A stretch of DNA of 64,000 bases from Brevipalpus yothersi (taxonomy: Eukaryota; Arthropoda; Arachnida; Trombidiformes; Tenuipalpidae): positions 62,001 through 126,000 of the forward strand of contig QZCP01000723.1 of assembly GCA_003956705.1 (NCBI GenBank). The letters run 5' to 3'. The notes under the pieces are model-generated. The model was not told the origin of the DNA and did not search any database. It was given only the letters and a program-made list of their open reading frames with translations. The number at the start of each line of letters is the position of its first letter. Position 1 is the stretch's first letter. A program made the translations under genes and the position numbers. Positions 45,690 through 58,719 of this stretch are shown one piece after another.

Positions 45690-47115
45690 TGCTCCAGTAG
45701 ACGAATAAAGTTTTTTCCTTTCAACTCGAAACTCCCAAATCTTTCAACAAAATAAGTGAAAAAAAACTTCTGAGCTGATATTACGATCAAATAAAATAAA
45801 GGCGCTCAAAAATTATCATCAAACGGGCCACACCGAATGATAGAAAAGAAAGAGAGAGGGAGAAAGAAAGAAAGAAAGAGAAAGATCTCAGAGAGCAAGT
45901 GAGTAGAAGTGGAAATGATGGAGGTGAAGATGAATCCAGAACTAATCTTGAATCACAAGGAATGGTCTTGCCGAAAAAAAGTAGACTTGGTGTGTATGTC
46001 GATAGCGTGAATGATGGTGAAAGGAGGAAGAAGAAATAGTGGAATTAGTAGTAGTAGTGGTAGTGGTAGTAGTTGTGGTAGAAGGGAGAAAAAAGTTGAT
46101 GATGATCACTTGCAGACGCCTCTGTTTGGACAAAATAACTTCCTCATTTAGGCTTCCTTATGGCGGGTTGATGACCGGTCAACACAGTGAATACGAAATC
46201 ACATATATCAGTAGTGTAAGCGGCGAAAAGTTCTAACCATCATCATCACCAGATAGATAGACAAAAAATTGGCATGCCTCGACGGGTTTTCGAACCGGCT
46301 TTTCTGGCCTGCCCCATCAGTAATTCTTTCTCTCTCTCTCTCTCTTTCTCTCTCTCTCCTCCACCTCATTTGCTTTCCCTGGACATCCCATGCGATGTGA
46401 TGACCCGTTATTCTTGTGCCCTTCGTCAGTGGAATAGTGTGAAAACAGGGCTCCATAAGAAGATAATAATAGTGATAATAACATATATCACGCTTCTCTC
46501 TTTTTTCTTCTCCATTATCTCACCGTTCAAAACATTCTTTTTAGATTTGGAATTCTTATTTTTGCCCCTTTCCTCACCAATATTGCTGCTGCTGATGCAA
46601 ACATTCTGAGAGAATCATTAGTGCTGAGCATTCAGATGTTCATTCCTGGTGTTGAGTTATTGTCATATCGTTAGACAGGAAAATTTTTTCCGTTACGCTC
46701 GGATAAGTATAATCGTTCGGAAAGTTTTGGGTAAAGCACCGTAATAAATCAATTCTGAGATCATGAAATCCTAAAAGCAATGGAAGGATGAGAGTTAAGT
46801 CTAAAACGTAGCTGGAATCCTAGTCTAGCAAGGCAGTAATACATGTACTTTGAGGATGTTTGAGGCAATTTTTGATCATTGATTGGCTTATTTTTGGTTC
46901 TAGGAACCATTGAATACTGATTGAAGGTCTGGATTAGCTCGATAGAATCCATGAAATTTGCAAAATCCAACCCAGTGAAAATAAACCTTCTAAACCTCGC
47001 TTCACGCTGATATGGTTTACTCATTGTGTATTAACAGTTTTAATGTCGAATTATTTCAATGCGAATATATCCGAAAGAATATTTACAATTTACAAAGTTT
47101 GAAGCCTATATTTGT
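45690..47115. other. intergenic with simple repeats
   Basis: Holds GA-rich tracts near 45841-45885, (AGT/GGT)n near 46038-46080 and (CT)n at 46328-46357. Open frames over them are products of the repeats. No gene supported. Confidence 0.55.
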
Positions 47116-49765
47116 CTACAATTTTTCACCAGGCATACGGTCAATAATATTATAATAGGAATGATCTGGAAAGCGATCAAGCTCAATGTAATCGGTCTCT
47201 GAGGAGATGAGTTTATCGAGGGAATTCACTAGTTCATCAAATTGAGGCCTTTGATTAGCTATTGATTCCCAACAATAGAACATAATATTATAAAGTTCTC
47301 TGCGGCAGTATTCAGGCTTTTCCAAACGATGTCCCTCCAAAACTTTCCTCATTACCTCTTTTGTATCCATTCCAGGATAAGGTGTCGATCCTAGTGTAAC
47401 TATTTCCCAAAAAAGAACCCCAAAAGACCAAACATCACTTTTCATGGTCCAAAGGCTGTCTTTCAAAGATTCTGGAGCCATCCAACGAATTGGTAAACGT
47501 CCCTAGAAACAGAAAATTGAATTGATATCACGAACAATGAATATCATGAATTCAGAATATCGAACAATTGGGAGATTTTCAACTTTCAAAGTAAATTACA
47601 ACCTCACCACGTAGAGCATTACTTACCTCTGATCGACTTTCATAATCAGAATCACCAGTTACCGTTCTAGAGAATCCAAAATCTGCAATTTTGCAAACTT
47701 TGTTACTACTCATCAGTATGTTTCGGGCTGCAAGATCACGATGAATGACCTAATGAAAATGTAAAATAGTTAGAAAATAGTTTAAAAACTAATTTAACGA
47801 ATAATGTAACATTTTTGAAGCAGTCTTCAACCAGTATTTAAACTATTTGAATTTTTTGATTGTTCTAATAATTTAAGGATCCAAAATAACGATTTTTTGA
47901 GATCAAACTTACCCCTCCTGAGGATATATGAGCCATGCCTTTTGCTATCTGATAAGCGAACATTGTCAAATCTTTTGCAGTTAATTCACCAAGATTTTGA
48001 TTTCCAGGGTTTGACTCACGATCTCGAGCATTTCTCAGATAACTCTGTAGAGTTCCAAAAGGTATATATTCCAGGATCAAAATTTGAGGTTCTTTCTCAG
48101 TACAGCAGCCCAATAAGCTCACAACATTGGGATGAGGCTTTAATGTCTTCATGATTGCTAATTCATTAGCTAAGCTTTCTTTTTCTTTACTTGACACTCC
48201 TTCCTTTACAGCCTTAACGGCAACAATCGATGCTCCACTATTTGCTCCAATATCGTATGCTTCACACTTCCAAACACGACCAAAGCATCCTTCACCTAGG
48301 ATTCCCAGAATTCGAATCATATGCCTTGGATGCTCCCATGGATCATTCGAAGACATGGTTGATGCCGTAAAATCGCTAGTATGAGATGATGGACCATTAT
48401 TTTGAACAGAGAGTGGTTTTTCGTAGTCACTCCATGAAGACGATGACATGAATCCATGATCATATTCATAACCGAATGATAAGCTACTCTGTCTTGTACC
48501 AGAACTTTCTGATTTGTTGATGGACAATTTTGCTGTTGACCATAATGAGGATCCATTGGAATTTGATGAAAGCTTGTTTGATAGTGATGAATTAATTTTA
48601 GGAATTATTCGACGGTTTTGGGCAATATAAATAGCCATTGTTGAAATAATTACTGAGAGACAGATCAGAATAGCCCAAAGAATTCCAGGAAATGGGCTAA
48701 ATGTTGGAGAAGATGTTGGAAATGAACGAAATCTTGCAGCTTCAGACTCAGATACGATTCCATTGTGATGATCATTTTCAATCACTTCAGGAAAAGTGAA
48801 AGTATTGTTCTCAAACATTGGCAGATTATTGATCGGTAAAACAATATTTCCAGGTAGTCTATTGGTTGGATCTTGAGTATCTTGTGGTTTTGGTTTGATG
48901 GTATCAGCAAGTAGTTTATTTGAGGTTTCATTGAATTTTATTGAACTTTCGATTGACTTTTGATTGTTTGAGATGTTCTCTCTCGGTCTATGGGGTGATG
49001 GAATACTTGAGACGATCCTAATTCGAACTTCAATCTTTGCTTTATTATGACCATCATATGCTATGACCATTATGTACAAATCTCGGCCAGCCTAACGGAG
49101 TAAGATGAAGTTTTCAAATTAAATGGATTGAAAATAGGCAAATCGTCAACAAAATAGCTAGAAATATTTCTGCCTTGAAATTTTACTCTCTTTCCTTGTT
49201 TTTCGAAATCTTTACAATTCTCCACATGGATGAAAAGTTCTAACTAAAGCTTTTTTCTTGACTGAAAAAAGCTTCAAACTTAAATCAAGTTTAGATTTTG
49301 TCGAAAACAAGAGGAATTAGATAGATTTCTAGTTGTAATCTTGGAAATTTCAATAATGTTTTGCTCCAGACTATTTCTCAAGTTGTTCTGATCAAGTAAG
49401 GAATCGAAATAAAAGAGAAAAAATTTTTCCGTAAAGAAGTGGTGAAATGAAATCATCGATAGAAAACAATTTGTTTCGGAAGCAAGTTGAAGAAAATGAG
49501 AAAACTTTTCGGTTCACTTCATCGGTTTTCAATGGCCGATCGGCGGAAAAATTTTCTCTCTAGATGGGTGAAGGCCCTGGGTATTGGGCATTAGAGAAAA
49601 AATAATAGCTCATAGAGATGATGAGCACAGACGATAATGGTAGAGCAGGTAAAAAGTGGTAGGTTGAAGAGAAGAGAAAAGTCCACTTTCATCCCAAGGC
49701 GATGGGGGGCCTGAGGGAGATTCTTTTTTCTCTCTCTCCTCTTACGGAGAAAAATTGTTTGCCCC

Positions 49766-49831
<66 letters not shown>

Positions 49832-51080
49832 CCGGATCTTGGAAAGTGAATCGTCCGACATAGGAGCAAGCAGGTTCTCGGGACGGCAATAGATATTGTG
49901 AAGATGATAAAAGATGAGAGAGAGAGAGAAAGAAAGCGAAAGAAAAAGCTAAGTCCTAAGATGAAGATCGTGCATGCAATCAAAAAGTTTTCTCAGAAGC
50001 TTTTTCTTCTTCTCTTCTTCTTACTCTCAGTTTGGGCTTCCAGATGCATATTAGGGCACGAGTCTTGATCACGTCTTGCTTCTGAATTCCATGAGAAAGT
50101 CATGAAGTGCATCTGAAGAAGCTAAAATTGGCCAGATTTTCGGTAACTCATAGCCCCTATCAATCGCACCCGTTTCGGATCTGGAAGCTAATTTTATGTG
50201 TGATTTCTTTGGACCAAAACTAATGTACACTCTATTGGAAATGTCGTCAGCTCTATTTTTCAGCTATTTTTGTAAGAACTCGATTTGATCGATCGGTGGG
50301 AATCATTTCATTCATTTCTATTCTTCAATGTTCTAAATTGATGCTGAGCTACATTGATGTAGAATGAAAGTGTTGAAATTTATGGGATAAGTTTGGAATA
50401 CGTTCATCCCATGTAGGTCTACTAATTTTAACACAATCGACTAGGCTTCGCAATGAAGTTATAGTAACTATGATTTTATAGTAGTAAATCTACAGTGGAG
50501 AGCATTTTCAGTTCATTAAATAAATTTCTCAAAATTTCCACCAGAAAATGTTCGCCAGAAATGTTCACATTTCACCATTTTGAATAGAACTTTCCATTCC
50601 AAAGGGCTAAAACATCAACTATTCTTGAATAAAATAAGGAAAATTTCACTTACAAGGCCTTTCAAAGACTTTCCGAGAGTGACTTCACCGGTAGTTGAAT
50701 TGATAGAAAAATATTTTGAACCATCGCGATAGCGGTTGGAGCTTATACTGAATTCGATAGGATCATTTTCCTCATCTTGCACTCTCACCCATGCAATTCG
50801 CTTTCCTGTAAAATTAAAAAATTAAAAAATGACCAATCAACAACATCGAACTAATTTATCACCAACAAATTTCATGAAATTGCATTATTTTCCTATTCTT
50901 ACCTATTGATTCATCCTCGGGAATAATCCATTCTCTCTGGAAATCAAAGAGGGGTGGAGTGTTGAGGCTAGGAAATATAGCACCAACACTTAATCCAAAA
51001 TTGGAGCACAAAAAGATCACAAGAAATATTGTCCCTAACTTAATCATAGCTAAAAGGCTCTTAGGAATCACAAAATTCAC
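47116..51080 (-). CDS. receptor tyrosine kinase with cadherin domain (Cad96Ca-like)
   Basis: Exons 50903-51080, 50654-50805, 47913-49091, 47627-47749 and 47116-47502; 2019 nt, 672 residues, in phase. Signal peptide in 'MIKLGTIFLVIFLCSNFGLS'; one cadherin-type repeat with 'VRVQDEENDPIEFSIS' and 'FSINSTTGEVTLGKSL'. A Ser/Pro-rich stalk and a membrane span ('GILWAILICLSVIISTMAIY') follow. The kinase domain is complete: 'LGEGCFGRVW', the VAVK lysine, 'VIHRDLAARN', 'DFGFSR', 'LPIRWMAPESL'. The end, 'YIELDRFPDHSYYNII', holds likely phosphotyrosines and resembles Drosophila Cad96Ca (Stit), a wound-response and growth RTK of the epidermis. The intron 49092-50653 carries a long (AG) tract. Confidence 0.9.
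49769..49829. repeat. (AG)30 microsatellite
   Basis: About 30 uninterrupted AG units, in the large intron of the Cad96Ca-like gene; flanked by other purine-rich runs. As CT on the transcribed RNA it is a long pyrimidine tract. Confidence 0.97.
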
Positions 51081-52122
51081 TGGCAGATAGCTCTACAGAA
51101 ATCGATCAACATGAAGACAAAAGTTCAATCTCATTAGCCATTGGTTTCGTAGACATCATGAACGTTTCACAACATGAGATTTCGTGTCATGTACGAAAAT
51201 TTTCTGAACACAAGATGGGTATGAAGAGAGAACACACAAGAGCTGAACATTCATAGAACCATTCCTTCAACTCAAATTGCCTGTGTTTGAGAAGATGCAG
51301 TCCCAAACAGAGAATGCGAACTGGTCCGAGGCCAGCATCTTTACAAAAACGTTCGGCCCAAAGCCTCTCTCCTATGCTCTCTCTCACTCTCACTCTCTCT
51401 CTCTCTTTCATTTACTCTCTGTTCTTTCAGCTCCTTCAATCGGCCGTTTGATGGCCTGAAAACTTGGTTTCCAAATTCCGAAGAACAGTAAGATGTTCTA
51501 ATATGAGTTGTAGCCCTCGAAAAGCTAGGCGAGGCCAATTCCGTTTGACGTTGGCGGTCACTCCTCACAATGTTTCATTTTTACCGATGAACACAGTCTA
51601 CACAGGTGAGCCAAGTTTCAAAGTGCTGGAACAATCAAGAGCTTTTGGTATGATGAGAGAGTAAGAAAATTTTGATGAGATTGAGAAAAGTTATAGTGAT
51701 ACATCACTATATTCAAAAGATCGATATTTTTCGACAGTTGGAAAGAATTTTGAAGTAATAGACGGAAAGTTTATTTTATAAAAGAGAAAAAGAAGAGAAA
51801 AAGAGTAAATTCACCTAAAAAAGGTGTAAGAAAGCTTGCTCAGCAAGCCTGCAAAAACAATGAATAATTTGGTGGACCACTTTCGATTTCACTATGGCCT
51901 CAGGGCAAAACTTTTTCTAATGATCACGATGACGATGATGTATGCAAGAAGCTTGTCAAGAAGCGATGAGAAGGAAGCGAATCAAGAGGAAGGATTATTA
52001 TTAGAACCTGGAAGACCAAGAACGCCGATCGACTGGCGTAGGAGAGAGAGAGTACACATCACACAGTGAATATCTGGGTCAAAATGTCCAAAATTTTGAA
52101 GATGAAAAATCGTCCAAACCAA
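51081..52122. other. intergenic between the kinase and the Trp/Pro-rich gene
   Basis: 5' flank of the kinase, CT-rich near 51376-51410. A plus-strand open frame at 51836-52069 has a hydrophobic stretch followed by an acidic part; it lacks other support. Confidence 0.4.
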
Positions 52123-53133
52123 TTATTTGCTATCCCCATTTTCTGACTTTGGCTTTGCGGTTGTGGCGGACTGAGGTGGACTCGCTTGACCAGAGCCAGA
52201 TTGGGGATAATTGTATGGCCATGCAGGCCATGAAGGATAAGGCCATGCTGGCCACGATGGATATGGCCATGCTGGATAGGAGTTGGAATAAGGTGGGGCA
52301 GGTCCTGGTCCTGGTTTGGAATCTCTCGAATCGGTGCCAGAATTACCAGACCAATCATCTTTACTGGACACATCATTCCATATATCTTCCGTATTCTTTT
52401 TATTCTTTCTTCGCTTAGCTTCCAACCATTTATCGATACTTTCGCGCTCATTTTCTGATGACCATCCATCTGTGGAACGTAAACGAAATTTTTATCCGAT
52501 ATATAAGAAATTATGCAATACTCTTCTTAGATGATTCACAGACCACAAGAATCACATTTTCTTGTGCAAATTAGAGTTATTGAGATTCACACGTTCCTTA
52601 CCTTCTGGTTCAGCTTCCGGTTCAGCCCATGGATCCGATGACCATCCTTCTGGCTCTGGCTCAGGCCATGATTCTGGTTCAGGCCATGATTCCCAATCCT
52701 TATGCTCTAGTAGGCATGAATAATCAATTAATTAGGTAATTAGTATATTTTATGATTCAATATTTCAAATTTTAGTGATTTTATAGCTATTTGCTTCACC
52801 TAGATGTGAAATTTTCTCATAGTAATTACTCACCTATTCCAGCATCTGTATCAAATGCAATACCGGGTAACTTGAGAGTTATTGGTTTGTTCCGTTTTCT
52901 ACTTCCTTTAATTGAAGTAGTGATCTTTATTTGTGGTAATTTTATTTTGGGCAATGTAATTTTGATCGGCGATAGTTTGACACCAACTTTGACATTGAGG
53001 CTGGATTCATAAAGCCATGGTTGAATGAAAACACAGAACAGTAGTATGAAGATCTTCACCAGAAAGAAAAAGTTTCAACAAAAACAAAAATCAAGTGAAA
53101 TCCAGAAGTAAAACAGTATTTTCTCACCTTCAT
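52123..53133 (-). CDS. secreted Trp/Pro-rich low-complexity protein
   Basis: Four exons: 53128-53133 (only ATG AAG), 52834-53053, 52602-52706, 52123-52469; total 678 nt, 225 residues, all GT-AG. The signal peptide 'MKIFILLFCVFIQPWLYES' is split after codon 2. A basic, beta-like region with 'ITLPKIKLPQIKIT' repeats follows, then 'PEPESWPEPEPEGW' acidic repeats, a charged helix, and a tail with two and a half copies of 'YPSWPAWP'. Family not recognised; the composition suggests an extracellular structural protein such as cuticle, adhesive or silk. The start depends on the 6-nt coding microexon; without it there is no ATG ahead of the signal peptide. Confidence 0.75.
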
Positions 53134-54606
53134 TATTGACAAACAAATTAGAACAAATCGTTATAGTTGAAATGTATCGATTACAGAGAAAAACTAACGA
53201 GCTCCCCTGGTTAGACACAATCAAATGAATCCCAACTATTTTCGGCCTAGAATTTTTTCCACACTTTTACACAATCTTGGAAAGTATAGTGAAACTCTCC
53301 TCCAACAACTAAACAAATTCTTTTCTGAACGATGTTTCGATTGATGCAACAGCGATATCAGGTGAGTTAAGATAACATTCACCTCCAGGCGATGGTCACA
53401 TCGCTCTCATCAGCTTTTCCGTTTACAAGTTTGTCCCGAATTCGAATGTGAGAGTTGATTCATGAGTCGATTGAATTTCACCTATCATGATATGAATTCA
53501 TTTACCAGAATTTTATAAATGATTACACATCGTTTAGATTGAAAATGATCGGGATCCATTGATTCTTCCATCCGTTTGTGAGAATAGACCTCGGTATTCA
53601 ATTATCTACTTTGGTGGAATTTTTTTCGATTTCTCCTCGTATAATATATGATTGTAGCAAGTTCGATTGGAACTGTGTATCGAGTAGTGGAATTTATTTA
53701 TAATCAGCTACCTAGTTATTCTCGGGAGTAATGTTCAATAAGATGTCTATCCTATTTGGAATGTGAAGCCTCGATTGAATAACTAAATGAGTTTTATCCA
53801 TCCATCATGAAATTTTATGAGCGAGTGTTTGTGTCTTTCCAATTCAGACTGGCATTCCTCAAAGTGATTGATATTCTGGCTTCCGGTTGATGAACAAGTT
53901 TCATCGGTTTAAAGTATGTTGCGTAAGTTGTCCCAGTACGATTATTTAATCATCATCATATTAAACTTTTGTAGCTCACACATAACTCTCTCTAACTGGA
54001 ATGAATGTAAAATAATTAATTTAATTAAATTCCATATGAGATATGACTATTCACAAAATTCCAGATAGAAGTGAAAAATACTGATGAAAACATTTACTTA
54101 CTACCAAAACGAGATATTATTAATATTATTGGTACCTTCATATAAATCTCCGTCATATGATGTGAAAAATTTTTTTCACACCTCTATTTGAACTTTTATT
54201 TCCCATTTATTTTTTCTACTAGAAATATATATATTTTCAACCAGAGAGAAAATCTAGTAGAAAAAGAAGCTATTTCTTCACCCTTTTAATAGATAGCACT
54301 ATGTGTACTTGTGAGCAAGTGCAAAACTTTTTATTGAGCATTTAAAGCAATACTCTTGACTAGATGTTTGTGAGCATCACTTCGACGAATGTTAGTGTTC
54401 GAGATTGAATCATCAGAATTCATTTGATTTGAACGTTGTGTGTGTGTGTGTGTGTGTTCTTGGGTTCCTATTTTTACTCTATTTTCATCATCAAAATTTT
54501 TTTAATTACAATTATAAATAGTATTATTTTTCCTTGTTTATTTGATTGAAATAATTGTCTATTACATTCTTCTGGTTGATTAATTATTCAATTACTTGAC
54601 ATCGAA
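53134..54606. other. intergenic upstream of SAM decarboxylase
   Basis: AT-rich; includes a (TG)n tract at 54437-54457 and probably the SAM decarboxylase 5' leader. No gene supported. Confidence 0.5.
54437..54457. repeat. (TG)n microsatellite
   Basis: Ten TG units, about 150 bases before the SAM decarboxylase start codon, so probably in its 5' leader or promoter. Confidence 0.9.
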
Positions 54607-56933
54607 ATGGATAGTGAAGATAGTGAAACATTTTGCCATTTCTTTGAGGGTACCGAAAAATCGATGGAAATTTGGTTTGATGATCAATCAAACAATGGCT
54701 TCAATTGTGACCTTCGTCTGATTCCTCGCAAAGCGTGGGAATCAATATTGGCATCGGTAAAGTGTGAAATTATTAGTTTCAAAAAAAATGAGCAGCTTGA
54801 TGCATATGTATTGAGTGAAAGTTCACTGTTTGTCTCCAAAAATCGTGTCATATTGAAGACTTGTGGCTCAACAGCACCACTCAGCTGTATGGAAGGTCTA
54901 TTGTTTTTGGTTAAACAATTTACCGGTTACGAAGAGGTATTGGATGTATTTTATTCGCGTAAAAATTTTCTTCGACCAGAATTACAACCCAAGCCACACA
55001 CCAGTTTCGATGATGAAGTAGAGTATCTTGATAATTTCTTCGAAAATGGAGCTGCTTACTGTATGGGTAGAGTGAATCGAGATTGTTGGTATCTGTTCAC
55101 ACTTAATCCTACCGAACCATGTAAACTGATCGAGACACCGGATCAAACGTTGGAAATTATGATGCAAAATTTGGATCCAAAAATAATGAAAATATTTTCT
55201 CGTGAAGTATGTTCATCTGGCAAAGAGGCAACAATCAAATCTGGTATCGATAAGATTCTACCCAGTATGACCATTGATGACTTTCTATTCGATCCTTGTG
55301 GTTATTCGATGAATGGTCTTCTCAAGGGCGTAAGTGAAACCTATCCACTTTTTGACATTCATATTGATCAACTTGACTCCTATCATAGGAACCTTTCTTT
55401 CTCTCTCTCTCTCTCTCCTCCTTAAATCAGCTGCTCTTCATCTTGGTTCCCAAAATCTTAGTTTTTTTCGAGACAAAAATCTCTGATAAAAGTGTGCCTG
55501 ATTGATGCTTGACTTTTCCTAGTAAATTATCCGTTAATAGCTCCCATATCTTATCATCCTCTCTTTTGTTATATACACACATGTACATCTGTATATTTGT
55601 CTCTTTCATTCGGAAATGTAACACAATTTACTCAAAAGATCAATTGACGCAATTATTTTGGATTCATTCCATTCTCTTTTCTTCTCTCTCTCCTTCTCAT
55701 TTCAGGGTTATTACATCACTATTCACATCACGCCAGAGCATCACTGCTCATATGTCAGCTTTGAGACAAATTATCCACAGGCATCATACCATGATTTGGT
55801 TTCACGTTTATTGAAGATTTTCAATCCTGGCAAATTTACACTCACTCTACTCGCCAACGAGGTCAGTATCTCAAATCAATATCTTGATTATTCTTCACTT
55901 CTTTTTCTTTTTCTTCTTCTTCCTTTTTGGATATGAGGGCTCACTATCTAGTGATCTTGAAATTCTGTGAATTTCTTTTTCACTTTTCTCCTTGAACTAT
56001 GAGTGTTTCTTCGTAAGTGAACCACTCGAGTGTTAATCATCATTTGGTAAAAGTAAATATCTTCTCTTTTTCTCTCTCTCTTTAACTAAAACACTAGTTT
56101 GGGGTAAGGACAGTGTATTCCAATCTCTTATTCTTTAATTGTTGTCAGTAATTAAGGTCTCTGAGAGGAAGGCTGCTGTAAGACTGTCTAATGCTCAGGG
56201 ACTGAGTGTACAAAAAAAATCGAGAAGAGAACTGAGACATGTCCTCTTCTCGTAATCCAAATTTTTCTTTTTACATGTTCGCTGACCATTCTGGGCCGGC
56301 TGATGATGAGGGTCGTTTAATTATTGTCTCACTGAGCGAGACGTGAGATTTGATTCTTGGCGAAATTGAACTGGCTACATATTCCTGTGAACAGAAAAAA
56401 AGCATCGCTGATGGTTTATTTGTCCAATCTGCGCTCACATTACAAGTATCATGAGTTCCATGTGAATTCCGACGATTCATAACTGGAATCTCCTTCTTCT
56501 TCATATTTTGACTGTCTATATATGTGTTTCATTAAGCCTCAGATATCAATCGATGATTTTCATCGTTTATACATTTGCTCTCTTTCTCACACACACACAT
56601 GATCTCCTTCCACCGATTCGTTTGGAATCGAATCATCATGTCTAGTAAAGAGTTTTCTAGAAACACTACTATCGGGGTACACTGCGTACTGATAAGAACG
56701 ATTTCTCATGTATTCATGGGGCTCGTAATGAATTTAATTGTGGATGGAGAGGGTGCTTGGTAGCTGAACACTTATCTCAATTTCTATCAGCTCATCAGTT
56801 CTCTCTTTTCGCAAGTGGTCGCAACATGATGATTACTCTAATCGAATTGGGGGGAGAGACATCCTGTTATTTGAGGCGCGATTGTCTCTCAACCACTTTG
56901 CTCGGAATATTCCTAGTGCATAGTATTAGGATA

Positions 56934-56979
<46 letters not shown>

Positions 56980-57568
56980 GTTTGGTAAAAAATGTCTCAG
57001 CATGTTCTGACTGGATCTCTATATCAATTCAACAGGAGAGCAAACTACAGCCAGCCAGTTGAGGGAGAAAAAAAATTGTCTATGAGATATGAGTCCTCAC
57101 AACTGATCTATTTTATGATTACCATCGTCTTCTCGAAGGCTTAGATGAAGCTCATCGGTTGTCTCTCTGATTTCCGTCCAGCAATGAAACAACTCATAGA
57201 GTAGGTCAAAGTACTTAACTCTAATCAGTGTTCACATATTGTTTCGTTGCTGAACCGGTGTACACAAGTATGATATCTCCATGAACTGCTCTTTCTTTCT
57301 CTCTCTATCTATCTCTCTTCCTTACTTACTCTCATGTTATCTCATCGAAAAGCAATTTATCTGACTTTTGCTTCCTCTCTCTAATTTTTTTTATCTCTCT
57401 TCTTTTCTCTCTCTCATTCTCTTCCCACAGGCATCAATGGCCGCCGAGTGCATGCAAGACTATCGATCACTGACCTTCAGTGATTATGCCAGCAAAGAGC
57501 TCCAATTCTGTCGTCTAAGCAAGAACTATGACCTCACTTATGGATTGTTTGCAAAGGCTCCCAGCTGA
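54607..57568 (+). CDS. S-adenosylmethionine decarboxylase proenzyme
   Basis: Exons 54607-55329, 55706-55861 and 57431-57568, all phase 0; 338 residues, as in animal AMD1. It is a pyruvoyl enzyme that makes decarboxylated SAM, the aminopropyl donor for spermidine and spermine. The self-cleavage site is in 'YVLSESSLFVSK': Ser72 becomes the pyruvoyl group after cutting behind Glu71. Also seen: 'FFEGTEKSMEIWF' with the conserved Glu residues, 'LKTCGSTAPLSC', 'DDFLFDPCGYSMNG', and 'ITPEHHCSYVSFETN'. The second intron is long (1.57 kb) for this region and rich in CT tracts. Confidence 0.97.
56934..56979. repeat. (TC)n/(TTTC)n microsatellite
   Basis: TC units grading into TTTC units, inside intron 2 of the SAM decarboxylase gene. 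Confidence 0.9.
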
Positions 57569-58719
57569 GAATTAATAAACCTTCTCCCTTGTCTCGTTGT
57601 CTCAGAAGGTTACAAATTTATCCACTACTATCTCGGTGAATGGATCACTTGATTTTCACCCATTTTATTAGGAGAATATTTAATCTTTCCGTTATCTTAA
57701 TACGTGATTTCAGTGGCCAAATTCTTCTCACCTCTCCTCACCATCACTTCAACCTATTGTTGAATCTATTGAAAATTTAATAGCCGTTACTTCTACTGTC
57801 TGTCTACTTTGATCGTTGATTGAATTTTAGAATCATTCTTATTATTATTCACATTTTCGGCCAATTTTTGTGGACCAGATTCTGAAAGAAAAATTCGATT
57901 TTCCCTATCTAATTATACATATGTACCAATGTTCAGAATTTTGAAGTTTTTTGGAGTCTCTACAATTTTAAGAGATTTTTTTTCTCCATTCCTTTCATCA
58001 AATCAGAATGAACTTTCTGAGGAGCTCAAACTTCAAATGCCTATTATAATACATTCAGGGAATTCCCTAGCACATTTCTAGGGTTGCTTTCACCTCGAGC
58101 ACTTTGTGGTCAAATTCAATTGAGTTATTCACAGAATATTTCTCAGAATCTGTTCTACAATATTTCCTATTCATACTACTGCTGCTGTTGCTTTTTACAA
58201 ATGAGACTGAGAAACAAGAGACAAGGGCATTCTCATCAAATTGCTGATATTTTCTCCTGAATTGTAAACGAAATAAATCTTAAACTCTAGTGTTTGAAAC
58301 TGTGCTTATTTTGATTCATGTTGAAATTGATTATTAGTCAGAATTTTCTATTCAGATATCATTTTGTTTCCCTCAAATAGACTACATCCTATAAACTTTT
58401 TCGTTCTAGCTCGTAATTGTCTCTAGATTAGAGCATAAACACATGTGGAAGCATTAATATGCAGATCAGCGCATAAATCGAGCCAAACTTTAGCACGTAA
58501 TTCACCGAGAACAATAAACAATAAACAATGAGAATAGTCATTCAGATTAGATCTATTTAAATTGGACCCAGCTAACACATTATTTAGTCAAAGATAAAGC
58601 ATCAAATCGGTGTTATATACATAATACATATTTCAACTCTTGGTGCTATCACTTATAGTTAACGAAGATTGTTTATTCTCCTATCGAAAAAAAAAATACT
58701 CAACAAGAGAATCAACTGA
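57569..58719. other. 3' flanks of SAM decarboxylase and PRMT3 (convergent)
   Basis: AATAAA-type signals at 57574 and 58271 fit 3' ends of the plus-strand gene. No other gene seen. Confidence 0.5.

Noticed and set aside
46039..46236. Poly-valine frame and its threonine-rich counterpart
   Set aside because: Translation of an (AGT/GGT)n repeat; no codon-level or homology support.
49591..49983. Ser/Leu-repeat open frames over the (AG)n tract
   Set aside because: Products of a dinucleotide repeat inside an intron of the kinase gene.
51836..52069. Possible small secreted peptide on the plus strand
   Set aside because: Hydrophobic stretch too far from the start, no splice or promoter signal, and no homology recognised.
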